Source: Vanessa cardui (lineage: Eukaryota; Arthropoda; Insecta; Lepidoptera; Nymphalidae). From it: a DNA stretch of 64,000 nucleotides. Under the pieces are notes generated by a model that saw nothing but the letters and a program-made list of their open reading frames with translations, made no database searches and was not told where the DNA came from. Positions within the stretch are counted from its first letter, which is position 1; each line of letters starts with the position of its first letter. This document shows positions 23,707-34,262 of the stretch, in pieces. Position numbers and translations under genes: made by a program. The stretch spans positions 12,361,001 through 12,425,000 of the forward strand of contig NC_061139.1 in NCBI RefSeq assembly GCF_905220365.1, read 5' to 3'.

Positions 23707-25399
23707 AAGAAAAAGAATAATTTTGTGTTAGCCAATCAGCCTCTGTAACAATAGTCACAAGACACAACATTTCATTTCAAGTTGATAGTGTAATGGTTTT
23801 ATTAAAAATTTCATACAGCAACAATGTCTATGAACACAGGTGACTATTAACCATCAGTGGCTAATTTACATGCCCCCTTAAAAAAAGTACCGAAATGTCT
23901 AATATATTTAGATTAACAAAAAATTTCTATAAAAATAGCTTAACTCTAAATATATTACCTACTATGTCCATAATAATATTTTAAAGAAATAAAACGTTTA
24001 CTACATTATAATTAATAACTTTATATGTAATGTAAAATATCTAATTTTTTGAAAAAAATCCTGAAAGCTTAAGTCAACGACCTGATGATATTATACGACG
24101 ACGATAATGTAACTTGAACTAAAGTGAACAAAACGTATCTACATTCTAAATGCATAGGCACCGTCGCTATTTATGGTTGTTTCAATTGATAACCAGTTAC
24201 AAGGAGTATTATCTAGCATACCTATATTAACTACACATACAAATTTAAATAAAAATTGTCTTTGTGTACTTATGTATGTTTTATTCAATGAAATAAACTA
24301 GTCAACAACAAGTTATGTACTTATTTGGTTATTTATTTCATCGTCAGTCTTAGTTTACATGTTAGCTTTTAGTTTCTTTTAAGTAATGAATGCAAAACGT
24401 GGCCGATTATTATAATATAATATCGTATGTACAACAGTAATGAATTTCTGAATACGGCCTGTCTGCATATTGAAATTGTCTATTTGCCTATTTAATAAGC
24501 AGCTAAGTATCACTTCATCGTTATAAGAGCGATGGTATAAATCAGATTTATTTAATTTCGGCTAAATTTGTGAACGAAGAGTTATCGTAACGTTTAAAGT
24601 TTTCTCTTATCAGTACAAATAGTTTTTGATAACATCGTTACCAACTTCTCTTGTACGACATAATATCAACCAATATTAATGTTTTAATTGAGAGAATTAT
24701 TTCTTTATATGTTAGCATTAGTTAAATTTACAAATAATCTAAAATAATTTCATGAAAAATATATTTTATTTGGGCTCAAAATTATAATGTTATCATCTTC
24801 AATTAAACTTGTAACAAAATGATTAGTGTATTTCAGTCTTTAGATTTTATAATAAATTCTTTACCTTCATTTAAGGCATTTACCTTATTAATTTATAGTT
24901 CTTTGGAATATAAAAAAATACGTTGGATGTTATGGCTATTAAAAGGTTAATTTGCTGGTAGGTAGGTCTTTGTAATAGCTTGTCGGGATAGGTTTCCGAT
25001 TCGAAGACAACTTTTTTGACAAAAAAAGGTTATAACTTATAGCTATCAAGATTAAATTAAAACACATTTTGTTTTTTAAATGATTTATCATCTGTTAACT
25101 TGTCTCTGAAATCACTGAATATAAATGAATATTATTTTAGAATGTTAGTTTAGTTACACAATGATAACTTACTTTTAATATTACTAACATAGTAAAAAAA
25201 TTCAATAGTCATACCATATATAACATTAATGACAATATTTACGATATAATATAAACATATTTAAGTTTATACATTTACTTAAAAATAATTCTATATTATT
25301 TAACAGGTACATGGATAATAATCGAATATACATTAAAATTATTTATATAAAATATAATTAAGCTATTGTTATAACTATAAAAAAATATAAAAATTAATA
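23707..25399. other. Convergent intergenic region, Hsp60 to FERM-PDZ gene
   Basis: AT-rich, about 1.7 kb, presumably including the 3' UTR of the minus-strand FERM-PDZ gene. A short piece at 24954-25005 (GGTAGGTAGGTCTTTGTAAT) resembles a common lepidopteran interspersed repeat. Nothing else is recognised. Confidence 0.5.
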
Positions 25400-28300
25400 T
25401 TACAGAAATATTTGTTCCTCGTCCGAATCGCCGGTACCATAAATAAAATGTCTTCTAACAACATTGCCATCAATTGCACATTCAGTGTCGATAATATTGC
25501 TGTTTTTACAAGGTGTTACTGGATACCTAACTGGTCCAAGCCATCGCCTACTAAGACCGAAGTTCCTTGGCAAAGCTACATTCTTTAACGAGGAACTCTT
25601 GACTGATTGATCGAGGCTATTAATAGATGATTGAATAGACTTTCTCACCAGTGGATTGTTCGATTTTTCATTTAAATAATCATCTGGTATATGGACGTCG
25701 GTTGGAATGCTTAAACTTAAAGGTCGTCGTTTTGGCCTACTGTTAGTCAGTTGGCCGCGCCATGTGTTAAATTTCTGAGTGGATTTTTTCTGTGGCGTGT
25801 CCTCTTGTGACGAATAATTACCTAAATCTGACTTTTCGTAAACTTTATTTTCTGATTGACATTTCTGCAAGTTGCTGCCTGTAATATTGTTTTCTTTTAC
25901 AGATTTTTCTTTCATTCTACTTATGACTTTTTCTTTTGTTAGTTTTATAAGCGCGTATATAGTTTTTAGTGCTTCTTCATTTAATAATTCGTCATCTATT
26001 ATTTCTACATCTAATGCACTAGCGATACTATGTCTTAAACTATTTTCCAAACCCCTACTAGTCTTTTCTTTTACATGTAAAGTATTATCTAACTGTGCAT
26101 CACAAATTGTGTTCTTGGAAGTATTTTGCAATACAATAAGTTCCACTAATTGTGGTGCTGATTGCAACATATTTAAAGCTTTGTCATATTTTAAATTAAG
26201 TAATGTTTGTCCATTGACAGATATTATTTGGTCTCCAGGTAGAAGTTTTCCACATACATCAGCAGCACTTCCAGGAGTTATAGACTTTATATACACATTA
26301 CCATCAGAACCCTCAGCAACTTGTAAACCTAAAGCATTTGTCTTATCTCTTTCTAAAACAGCTGTAACAAAAACTCTTTCACCTTGAACACATTCCATGT
26401 TATCAAGCCTTTCAAATATGGATGTATTCACACAAGATTCATTTCCAGTATCATAGCTATACACATCTGAATAAACTTTTGGAGATTCTAGGACATAAGC
26501 AGTGGGTGCTTGAATCATGTTCTGACTATAGCATCTCTCTGGTAGCAATTGCATACTATTTATATTACAATGCTGCCTTTGTTCAGAGCTCAGGTCATCA
26601 GAATCACTATGTGCAGTTGCTAAATCACCATCTGATCTTACTGTTAAAAGTTTTGAAGGTGAGCCTGCATACTTGCCATCTAATGTAGACTTCATACCAT
26701 TGAAAACTCTTGTCCCCATTTTCACACCATGCCTCCTTGGTAAGCTACTTTCTGATGAAGATAGACCCTCATTTGAAGAACTCCTTTGACCATACCTATT
26801 TGGAGAGCTTAAAATACTCTCATCACTTGGTTGAGGCGATAATATTTGTCTCAATAACTGTTCTGTAGAAGGCTTCTCATTTTCTTTATTCTGGGATTTT
26901 TTATCACTGAAAAGATCCACTTTAAATCTTCTTTTGATTGGCCTTCTGACTCTAGGATTCCTTACTGCAAGATTGTAACTGTCTTGATAGTTACTGCAAT
27001 CTACTTTCTTAGGACTATTTTGAACATTTATGGGGCAATTTAATTCACTTGATAAATAATTTACAAAATCATCTTTTGCATATAGTTTTAAATACAGTCT
27101 GTGGTGTAGTGATACTAACCAAAATGCAAAATAACTCTTATTATCTGTCATTTTAAGTTTATATTTAATTCCTATTTTAGACAGACCAGAGTAGGCATTA
27201 GGCATTATGTAAAGGCTCTTTTTGTTATAATAGAATGTGTGTATATGATGCCAAGGCAAACTCTGTAAGACAATGCGATTTGGATTAGAGCTTGACTCAT
27301 CAGAAATATTGTTGGTTCTTGAATAAATGGTCACACCTCTTGGACCAATAGAAAGCCATACATCCCTACAAAATCCATCTCTAGTTGCCCAAATAGCGGA
27401 ATAAAAATGTGCACCATAGTCTCTAAAAGTTTGAGCCAGAGTTATGTAATTTATAATGGCCTTACTCCTGTCCAATCCACGTCTAGATTCATGAGCTCGT
27501 TTCATACGAAACTTGACTTCAGTCATGTCATTTATAATAAGAGATTCAGGTAAATAATGTTCTAATAAAAAATAATCTGCAGTTCCATGTTCTCTATATG
27601 AAAATTCACCAAACTCAATGTGTAGTGCATATCCCGTTAATAAAATGAGATTCTGTATTGTTGAGACCATCTGTCCTTCAACAATTGCTCGTCGGAGTTG
27701 TAAATAAACCCTATGCCTCCATTCCCCATCTTGAATGTTATTGGACACATTGATAGGTAGAAAAAACTTTATTCTTAAAAATAATGAGACGGATATCTCT
27801 TCAGTACCTTTACTGAGCTTACTGCTAGTTTTATGCCATTGATCAGGAACAACTTTCTTTATTTTATAGTCATCTGGTAAAAAGACAAAATCTCCACCAA
27901 TCAATATTGCAATTCCAAGCATGAAGTTATGATCATATTTTTCACTTATAACTAAAGCTTCAAATATTTGTCCAGCAGTGATTGTATTAGGATCACATAT
28001 AACTTCAATCCTCTGGCCATTTAGAAGTACAACTGTTATAACTTTTTTATCACATAATGCTGAGATAGTTAAATCTAAATGTTTAACAGGTTGTGAAGCT
28101 CTGACAATGAATTCTGGTCCTACACAACCTTCTTTGCCTTTCATGCTCTCGGCTCTGTAAAGTCTCGAAGCAGCTCTTTGAACAGGTTTCCCAGATCTGA
28201 AGTTGGAATTAAAATTCTTTTTTTTACTATAATCTTCCTCTTTATTGAGCGCAGTCATGGACACTGTATCTGGAATGTTTGTTTCAATTTGTGTACTGGA

Positions 28301-28606
28301 AGCTATATTTATTGAGGAATGGGCGTTACTTAAACCCCCTAGCCGTGGTGTATCAAAAACTGTGAACACAGCTTTTCTATGGTTCCTTGTTAATCTGCAA
28401 CTCGGAAAGGGGTCTCTTTCATCAGGAGATTTTAATATATTAGCGAAATTTCTAGGCTGCGTACAGACTTTGAGATCGGTTGAGAATTTCTTTTCTTTCG
28501 ACATTTTTCTTGGTTCTATCTGATGGATGTCGAAAACTGGACTTAGTGTTATCGAGGTTGCTGAGCAAGAACTTCGTCCAGAGTCTTCATCACAATTTCG
28601 AGGCAT
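25400..28606 (-). CDS. FERM and PDZ domain protein (FRMPD2/PTPN13-like)
   Basis: A 1068-residue cytoplasmic scaffold encoded in one coding exon. The FERM domain runs from about residue 188 to 515, starting ITVVLLNGQRIEVICD with VYLQLRRAIVEGQM and EHYLPESLI inside. From memory its closest relatives are PTPN13 and FRMPD2. A single PDZ domain lies near residues 740-830 (ALGLQVAEG, ITPGSAADVCGKLLPGDQII). Flanks are serine-rich and disordered, and the C-terminus is DSDEEQIFL. There is no phosphatase domain and no clear KIND domain. FERM domains bind membranes and receptors, and PDZ domains bind C-terminal tails, so a cortical or junctional role is inferred. A 3' splice site at about 28618 and a GTAAGT donor near 28867 point to a 5' UTR intron, arguing against a recent retrocopy. 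Confidence 0.8.
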   Translation of the reverse strand: MPRNCDEDSGRSSCSATSITLSPVFDIHQIEPRKMSKEKKFSTDLKVCTQPRNFANILKSPDERDPFPSCRLTRNHRKAVFTVFDTPRLGGLSNAHSSINIASSTQIETNIPDTVSMTALNKEEDYSKKKNFNSNFRSGKPVQRAASRLYRAESMKGKEGCVGPEFIVRASQPVKHLDLTISALCDKKVITVVLLNGQRIEVICDPNTITAGQIFEALVISEKYDHNFMLGIAILIGGDFVFLPDDYKIKKVVPDQWHKTSSKLSKGTEEISVSLFLRIKFFLPINVSNNIQDGEWRHRVYLQLRRAIVEGQMVSTIQNLILLTGYALHIEFGEFSYREHGTADYFLLEHYLPESLIINDMTEVKFRMKRAHESRRGLDRSKAIINYITLAQTFRDYGAHFYSAIWATRDGFCRDVWLSIGPRGVTIYSRTNNISDESSSNPNRIVLQSLPWHHIHTFYYNKKSLYIMPNAYSGLSKIGIKYKLKMTDNKSYFAFWLVSLHHRLYLKLYAKDDFVNYLSSELNCPINVQNSPKKVDCSNYQDSYNLAVRNPRVRRPIKRRFKVDLFSDKKSQNKENEKPSTEQLLRQILSPQPSDESILSSPNRYGQRSSSNEGLSSSESSLPRRHGVKMGTRVFNGMKSTLDGKYAGSPSKLLTVRSDGDLATAHSDSDDLSSEQRQHCNINSMQLLPERCYSQNMIQAPTAYVLESPKVYSDVYSYDTGNESCVNTSIFERLDNMECVQGERVFVTAVLERDKTNALGLQVAEGSDGNVYIKSITPGSAADVCGKLLPGDQIISVNGQTLLNLKYDKALNMLQSAPQLVELIVLQNTSKNTICDAQLDNTLHVKEKTSRGLENSLRHSIASALDVEIIDDELLNEEALKTIYALIKLTKEKVISRMKEKSVKENNITGSNLQKCQSENKVYEKSDLGNYSSQEDTPQKKSTQKFNTWRGQLTNSRPKRRPLSLSIPTDVHIPDDYLNEKSNNPLVRKSIQSSINSLDQSVKSSSLKNVALPRNFGLSRRWLGPVRYPVTPCKNSNIIDTECAIDGNVVRRHFIYGTGDSDEEQIFL

Positions 28607-28618
28607 TTTATTTTACTG

Positions 28619-29890
28619 AAAAGTGAACAAAATTGATAATTATTAATAAGCAAATGATGGTCTTATTCATGACTTTTAATGTTAATAAGGAATGCAGCTA
28701 AGCTCTTTTTTAAGGAATTTCAACAGATATTATTCATATGTAAGTTCTTAAAGTAGTTCGCCTTGGTCATTCATAGTAGCGAAGTAAACGTTATAAATGA
28801 TTCATATATTTTAAATTATTATACAATATTATTATTTAGTAGACTTTGCAGTTCACAAAATACTTACTTCCATATGAATAGATTTATTCTCCAATACGAA
28901 TATTTTTAAAAAGTTACTACGACATTTCTTACATTTTACAATTATAAACCCATATTTACATAAACTTGAAAGCAAAATTGTAAATAACAGCTCAACTTCA
29001 ACCTGTCGTTTTTATTTCACTTGTTGCTTGACTCGATGTTTTTTTTTTAAACTTTCTAACTATTTAGTGTTGCTATTGTTATCATGAATATTCGTTAACG
29101 TTATAATCATTATACAATCTTATTCAATACTCCAGGACGCAAGCAGTTTAATAAGTGCATAGGTACTTCTGTAAAAAGTATTGACAAAAGAATGCCTATA
29201 ATATAGCAATAACACAGTCAAATTCTCTCAAAACCTTGTGAACATTTATTGTAAATGTTATTAATTTAAAGTAATTATTTAAAAATTTTAAGTAGGTAGT
29301 AAACACAAAGTAAACACAGATTAAACACTTTAATCAGTATATAATAAATACAATAATTGTTATTATAAATTTCAAGGAAACAAGATAGTACTTTATAGTC
29401 ATTAAGTGATTCCTCCTCCTTCATATTTGAAGATTGACTCAATTTTATCCAATACACGCCAACCATCGAAATAAGCTGATGAATAATCTACATTACGTCT
29501 CAAAAACACAAAAGTTTCTTGGAAGAATGATGAAGATAGTAAACGTTGACATTATTTTCTTAACTAAACGTTTATAACGTGTTTGTACAAACATGGTCAC
29601 CTAATGCAGTATTTTTTTATTTTAATAATAATATTTATTTACTCTAATATCTCATGTACTAAATAATTGTATCGATTTTAATATTTATTGAATTAACGAG
29701 TAGCAACACTATGGACTATGGTGTGTTATTGACTTACAAATTATAATTATTGATAGTAAGAGAGATTTTGACGTTGATTAACAATAAAATTATATTGCAA
29801 TTTGATTTTTGTTAATTTAATGGAAAGTGTTTTCGTATAAATGTACATTGATGTTAGTGGTATGATGTTATTTGGCGTTACTTAGTTATA
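28619..29890. promoter_or_regulatory. Divergent FERM-PDZ / Vti1a promoter region
   Basis: About 1.3 kb between two genes transcribed apart. On the minus strand TTTTCAG at 28619-28625 and CATATGGAA|GTAAGTA at about 28861-28876 define a likely 5' UTR intron of the FERM-PDZ gene. The Vti1a side has no TATA box that I can support. The remainder is AT-rich. Confidence 0.45.
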
Positions 29891-32800
29891 ATGTCTACTT
29901 TAATTCAGTCATACGAGCAGCAGTACTCTGTCCTAACAGCTGATATAACAGCTAAAATAGGGCGATTAAAATCTGCTACCGACGGTAAGCTTAACTTTAA
30001 GTATAACTTCTAAATTTGGTGTCTCATATTTTATATTATTAGACATAATATCTGTTTGTAGGTAAAATTGTATTTTGTAATGTTTTAAAGTTATTTTGAC
30101 TTGAAAGGGTGGGTTCTGTATTAATTGACATAGTAAAGACTCTTGTAGCTGCTTACTTATAATAAGTTAAGTGCTGCAAAATATAATAAATTCTACTAAA
30201 AGTTTTTTTTATTTTTTCTTTTATAATCATAATATAAGTAGTTTTAGGAAATTAACTAATTTTCAGACGATCGTGATAATTTGTCAAGAGAAATCCAGTC
30301 TAATTTCGAGGAAGCAAATGATTTGGTATGTATTTTTTCCTTATTGGCTTTTAAATATAAAAGCAATATTAATATTTCATAAAGTAAGCATGAATATTAA
30401 TAGGTACAACAAAATCCTTTCAAGACAAAATATATTATAAAAATAATATTCTGAAATATTTTATTTTTAAAAGTTAATTCTATTATTAAGACCTCATTAT
30501 CACAATTATATTTTACTTTACCAATACATGAATTAATTCAGAAATAAATTTTAATCTCTTGTTTAAAAAAAACATGAATAGATAAGGCTCATTACAAGAA
30601 TATGTAAATGATAAAAAATAGTGAAATTTTTATTACTTAAATTAGTGCCTACAGCACAAATTTTTTGTTTTTTTGAGAAAAAGTTATCATTAGTCATTAT
30701 CTGCCACAATATAATTCTTCCTAGTTCCTTTCAGTCGAACAAACCTGTGAAACCAATGGTAGCTTTGCATTTAATTCTTTGACATGATGATTCCGCAGTT
30801 CAAATAAGAGTATACTTTTAACAGATTATTTTTATCTTTATTTTGAAACACTTTTAGGGGTACTTTGTAAATTTTGCATACTTTTTGGTATCACTTCATT
30901 GTTCTATCAAACCAACAAAGAATAAAATAAAAAACAAACAACAAATATGTAGTTGTTTTCCAGGTTGAATGTTGAAAAAGAATGTAACTACAGGCACAAG
31001 GGATGTAACATCTGAAATCCCAAATTTGATGGTCAGTTGATGAATGGAATGATTAATATTTATTAAAGTATGTCTTTGGGCAGTTGTGAGTACTAACCAT
31101 CAATTTGCCCATTTGCTAGTTTAACTACTTATAACATGATAAAAAAAATATTAGTACATACAATGATTGGTGAACCCAACTGTAGGCTACATGGAAAGTA
31201 TTTAATCAATGGCAATACACTAAGGTAGTCATTAAATCCTGATAATAATTAATTATTACATCAAATCAATTGTTCCCTCTCATAATTCATTGGGATAGTA
31301 AATTTGACACATAATTGACAATATAATTGTATGTTATAACTTATAATACAATACAAATATGATATAATTACTGTAGTCTTCATTCACAATTGAGATTCAA
31401 TGTTTTATACATAGGTTTAATAATAAATTAACTACATACAATGTTTGGTGAGGTCGGCATTTACGAAATACGAATGTTCGCAATTTTTGATGTTCCTATT
31501 TGTTTTTTTTTTAATTCTATGCCCAAAAATAAGCGTTATCAGTGATCTCTATGATTTTTTTGTTCAAATCAATTTTTTTTCTAATAATAATCGATTCATC
31601 ATAAAATTTTGCTCTGAACGCTTTCGAATTGAACGCAGGCAAACCAAACTATCCAAACTATTATTTATACGGCACTTTTTGTAATTCATAATAAAATACG
31701 CGGGGTGGACCGTACGACGCCTTGCACAAACGGGTGAATAAATCTGTTGGCAACTTTGTATAACATGTCCTTGGTTGTGGTTGATTGCACTGGGTAAAAT
31801 CCTTATATTAATAAGGATTTTACCCATTGCCGTCATCAGAGTCGATTTGACAATTGTAGACCCATAGAGAATCCGAAAATATGTGTATTAAAATACATTT
31901 TTATATTTACTTCTAAATGCTAAGACAATTGCATACAAAATAAACTCTCTCACTATTCCTTCAAAGATTTATTGGGCTATTTATCAAAATAAAGAAAAAA
32001 TAGTAAAATTTATTATCTGGCCCTGACCTATTAGTATGGAGGATCTAAGGCACAGCCCATACAACGGTAAAACTAATAAGACCGTATGTAGAATAAATCA
32101 GAATTCACTTGTTTTATGTTATAAAATTACGATTCAAAAGTGCGTGCTTGAATCAAATTGATACTAGTTTCAATTATGACAAAGATATGATTATTTCAGT
32201 ATAACTTATTAACTTAAAATTTGGTTTCCCAGCTTGAACAGTTGGAGTTGGAGTACAGGGGCGCCGGCTCTGGGTCGAGGGTAGGAGCCTACAGGGCTGA
32301 GTTGCAGCGAGTGAGAGAAGAATACCGATCAGTGGCGAGCAATAGTGCAACTTGTAAGTGTATTTTAAATAATAAAGAGGAAAATGCTAATTAACGGTAC
32401 CAAAGTTTTGTTATTCTATTTTCAGAATTTTAACGAATTCGTGTAATATCATTATGATGTGTTTGAACATGTCTATGTAGAGTACATTCAGTAAATAATA
32501 TTCTATTTACTGTCCTCTTACTTGATTAACAGATGCAAGCGGCTAAACATTAACGTATGTTCACATGGACGTGACGAAGCATAGTGTGTTAAGCTTTAAT
32601 TTATTAAAATCATTCCCAGATAATATAGACCAGGAGGAATATGAAGATTGGTCGATGGTTAACGACCAGCGGCGGAAGCTGCTAGATAATACGGAACGTC
32701 TAGAGAGATCCGGCAAGAATCTCGCCGAGGGCTACAAGGTGTTGCTGGAAACCGAACAGATCGGGGCCGCGGTGCTTCAGGACTTGAACGCTCAGAGGGA

Positions 32801-33449
32801 AACGATTCAGAGGTCGCGCGGACGGGTCCGTTGCATTTTCTAAATTAACTAAAACTGATACACGTTAGTTTGGACATTGATTTTATCGTATTGAGTTTTT
32901 AGCGTGTAGGCTATATAACAACAACAACAACAACAACAGCCTGTAAATTCCCACTGCTGGGCTAAAGGCCTCCTCTCCCTTTGAGGAGAAGGTATGGAAC
33001 ATATTCCACCACGCTGTTCCAATGCGGGTTGGTGGAATACACATGTGGCAGAATTTCTATGAAATTTGTCACATGCAGGTTTCCTCACGATGTTTTCCTT
33101 CACCGCTGAGCACGAGACGAATTATAAAGACAAATTAAACACATGAATCAGCGGTGTTTGCCTGGGTTTGAACCCGCAATCATCGGTTAAGATGCACCCG
33201 TTCTAACCACTGGGCCATCTCGACTCGTAGGCTATATATATAGACTCAAATCTATATATTGTGCTGGCGGCACAAGTTATTCGAATGTCTGCGCCGCAGC
33301 TCCGCGAGACGGACGCGCAGCTGAACCGCTCGTCGCGGCTCATGAACAGCATGCTGATGAGGCTGCTGCGCGAGCGCGCCGTGCTGGCGCTGCTGCTGCT
33401 GGCGCTGCTGGCGCTGGGCGCGGGCGCGCTCTACGCCTACGCGCCCTAG
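29891..33449 (+). CDS. Vti1a: Vti1a Q-SNARE (vesicle transport v-SNARE)
   Basis: A tail-anchored Qb-SNARE for fusion at the trans-Golgi network and endosomes. Five exons join in frame: 29891-29984, 30267-30325, 32233-32353, 32620-32825 and 33300-33449, giving 209 residues (human about 217). The N-terminal Habc-type region starts SYEQQYSVLTADITAKIGRL. The SNARE helix contains LLDNTERLERSGKNLAEGYK, ETEQIG, IQRSRGRLRETDAQL and SSRLMNSML. The C-terminal anchor is leucine/alanine-rich (VLALLLLALLALGAG). The exon 4 donor is weak (CGG|GTCCGT), but the exon 4-5 join exactly restores the family's R-x-R-LRETDA sequence. Intron 4 carries a SINE with a perfect target duplication. An in-frame coding-like stretch follows the TAG stop and is listed separately. 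Confidence 0.94.
30326..32232 (+). other. Vti1a intron 2
   Basis: A 1.9-kb AT-rich intron. The only notable structure is a perfect 16-bp inverted repeat at 31791-31826. Short open frames on both strands look random. Confidence 0.6.
31791..31826. repeat. Perfect 16-bp palindrome with a 4-nt loop
   Basis: TGGGTAAAATCCTTAT, then ATTA, then the exact complement ATAAGGATTTTACCCA. It would form a stable hairpin in RNA or cruciform DNA. It lies in Vti1a intron 2 and may be a relic of a foldback element. Confidence 0.75.
32906..33238 (-). mobile_element. Full-length Metulj-like SINE in Vti1a intron 4
   Basis: Flanked by a perfect 12-bp target duplication GTAGGCTATATA (32906-32917 and 33227-33238). 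In minus orientation it has a tRNA head (CCAGTGGTTAGAACGGGTGC, B-box GGGTTCAAACCCAGG), a body with GGTGAAGGAAAACATCGTGAG and TGGTGGAATATGTTCCATA, and ends CAGCCTG plus a (TTG)n tail. The perfect duplication indicates a fairly recent insertion. Confidence 0.88.
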
Positions 33450-33683
33450 CACGCGCCCGGCCCGGCAGCCGGCCCCGGTCCGCTGGCCAGCTTCGACCCC
33501 GGTCCGCTGGCCAGCTCCGGCCCCGGTCCGCTGGCCAGCTTCGGCATCGGGCTGGTGGCGGGCTCGCTCGCGACCCTGACTGCGGTGTACTTCGTGTACA
33601 TGTTCCGGCGCCTCGAGAATCTCGTCTACCTGGTATTGAACCGCGACGAGCGCATGTGCCTGCGCTGGATGTTCTCCATCTGA
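33450..33683 (+). CDS. In-frame coding-like extension after the Vti1a stop
   Basis: Directly after the Vti1a TAG the same frame stays open for 77 codons to a TGA at 33681-33683. The stretch is GC-rich like Vti1a exon 5, and composition drops back to AT-rich just after the TGA. It reads three near-identical 8-residue units (GPLASFDP, GPLASSGP, GPLASFG), then a hydrophobic segment IGLVAGSLATLTAVYFVYMF and a basic tail (RRLENLVYLVLNRDERM). No ATG precedes the hydrophobic segment in this frame. It could be translated by stop readthrough. Alternatively, the AG of the TAG could serve as a 3' splice site: exon 4 ends in phase 0 and would join at 33450 in frame, replacing exon 5. I recognise no family. 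Confidence 0.45.
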   Translation, partial: HAPGPAAGPGPLASFDPGPLASSGPGPLASFGIGLVAGSLATLTAVYFVYMFRRLENLVYLVLNRDERMCLRWMFSI

Positions 33684-33742
33684 GCGCCGACGACGACTCC
33701 GCCCCGGGGGAATATTCTAACTTTACGACGAGAAATAATTTA

Positions 33743-34262
33743 AACTATAGTCTATTCGCGTTAAGAATGCAGTGAGTTGTCATTGTTTACCGGCCTCACT
33801 CCGCCCCCTGACCAATCAAATCTTTTTTAACAGCAGGGTGAATGTGTATGCACATTTGTGTTAAAATTCCAACAAATTATAGTTGTTTTAAAGACTAAGT
33901 ATAATGAATTTAAAAAATACACATTAAAATAAAAAATCCAATCGGGTTGTTTAATCAACAAAATTCTTAACACTATATACAATCGTTTGCGAATCTTGCC
34001 ATCGCGATGTAGAAATTTACATATTTTGACATAACGTCATCTAGTAGCTATAGGTTACATTAATTATTACGTGTACAGCTTGAATAAATTAAATAAAAAT
34101 ATATAAATAAACAAAATTTAAATTATAAAAATATAAGTTAATAATTAATTAAATGTGAACTTGACTTTGTAATTTGAAAAGATTTGATTGGTCAAAGGGG
34201 GCGGAGCCAGGCCGGTAAACAATGACAACTCGCTGCATTCTTAACGCGAACAGACTATAGTT
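33743..34262. mobile_element. Foldback MITE with about 85-bp inverted ends
   Basis: The ends AACTATAGTCT...GTTAAGAATGCAG...GTAAACAATGACAAC and their near-perfect complements at 34175-34262 bound a 520-bp segment in the Vti1a 3' region. The inner arms share GGCGGAG and GACCAATCAAATCTTTT. The AT-rich centre has no open frame, so it is non-autonomous. The target duplication is unclear. It begins only 60 bp after the TGA at 33683, so it may lie in the Vti1a 3' UTR. Confidence 0.8.

Noticed and set aside
33469..33683. Alternative Vti1a exon starting at 33469 after CGGCAG
   Set aside because: From the phase-0 end of exon 4 it would not read the open frame that encodes the hydrophobic segment.
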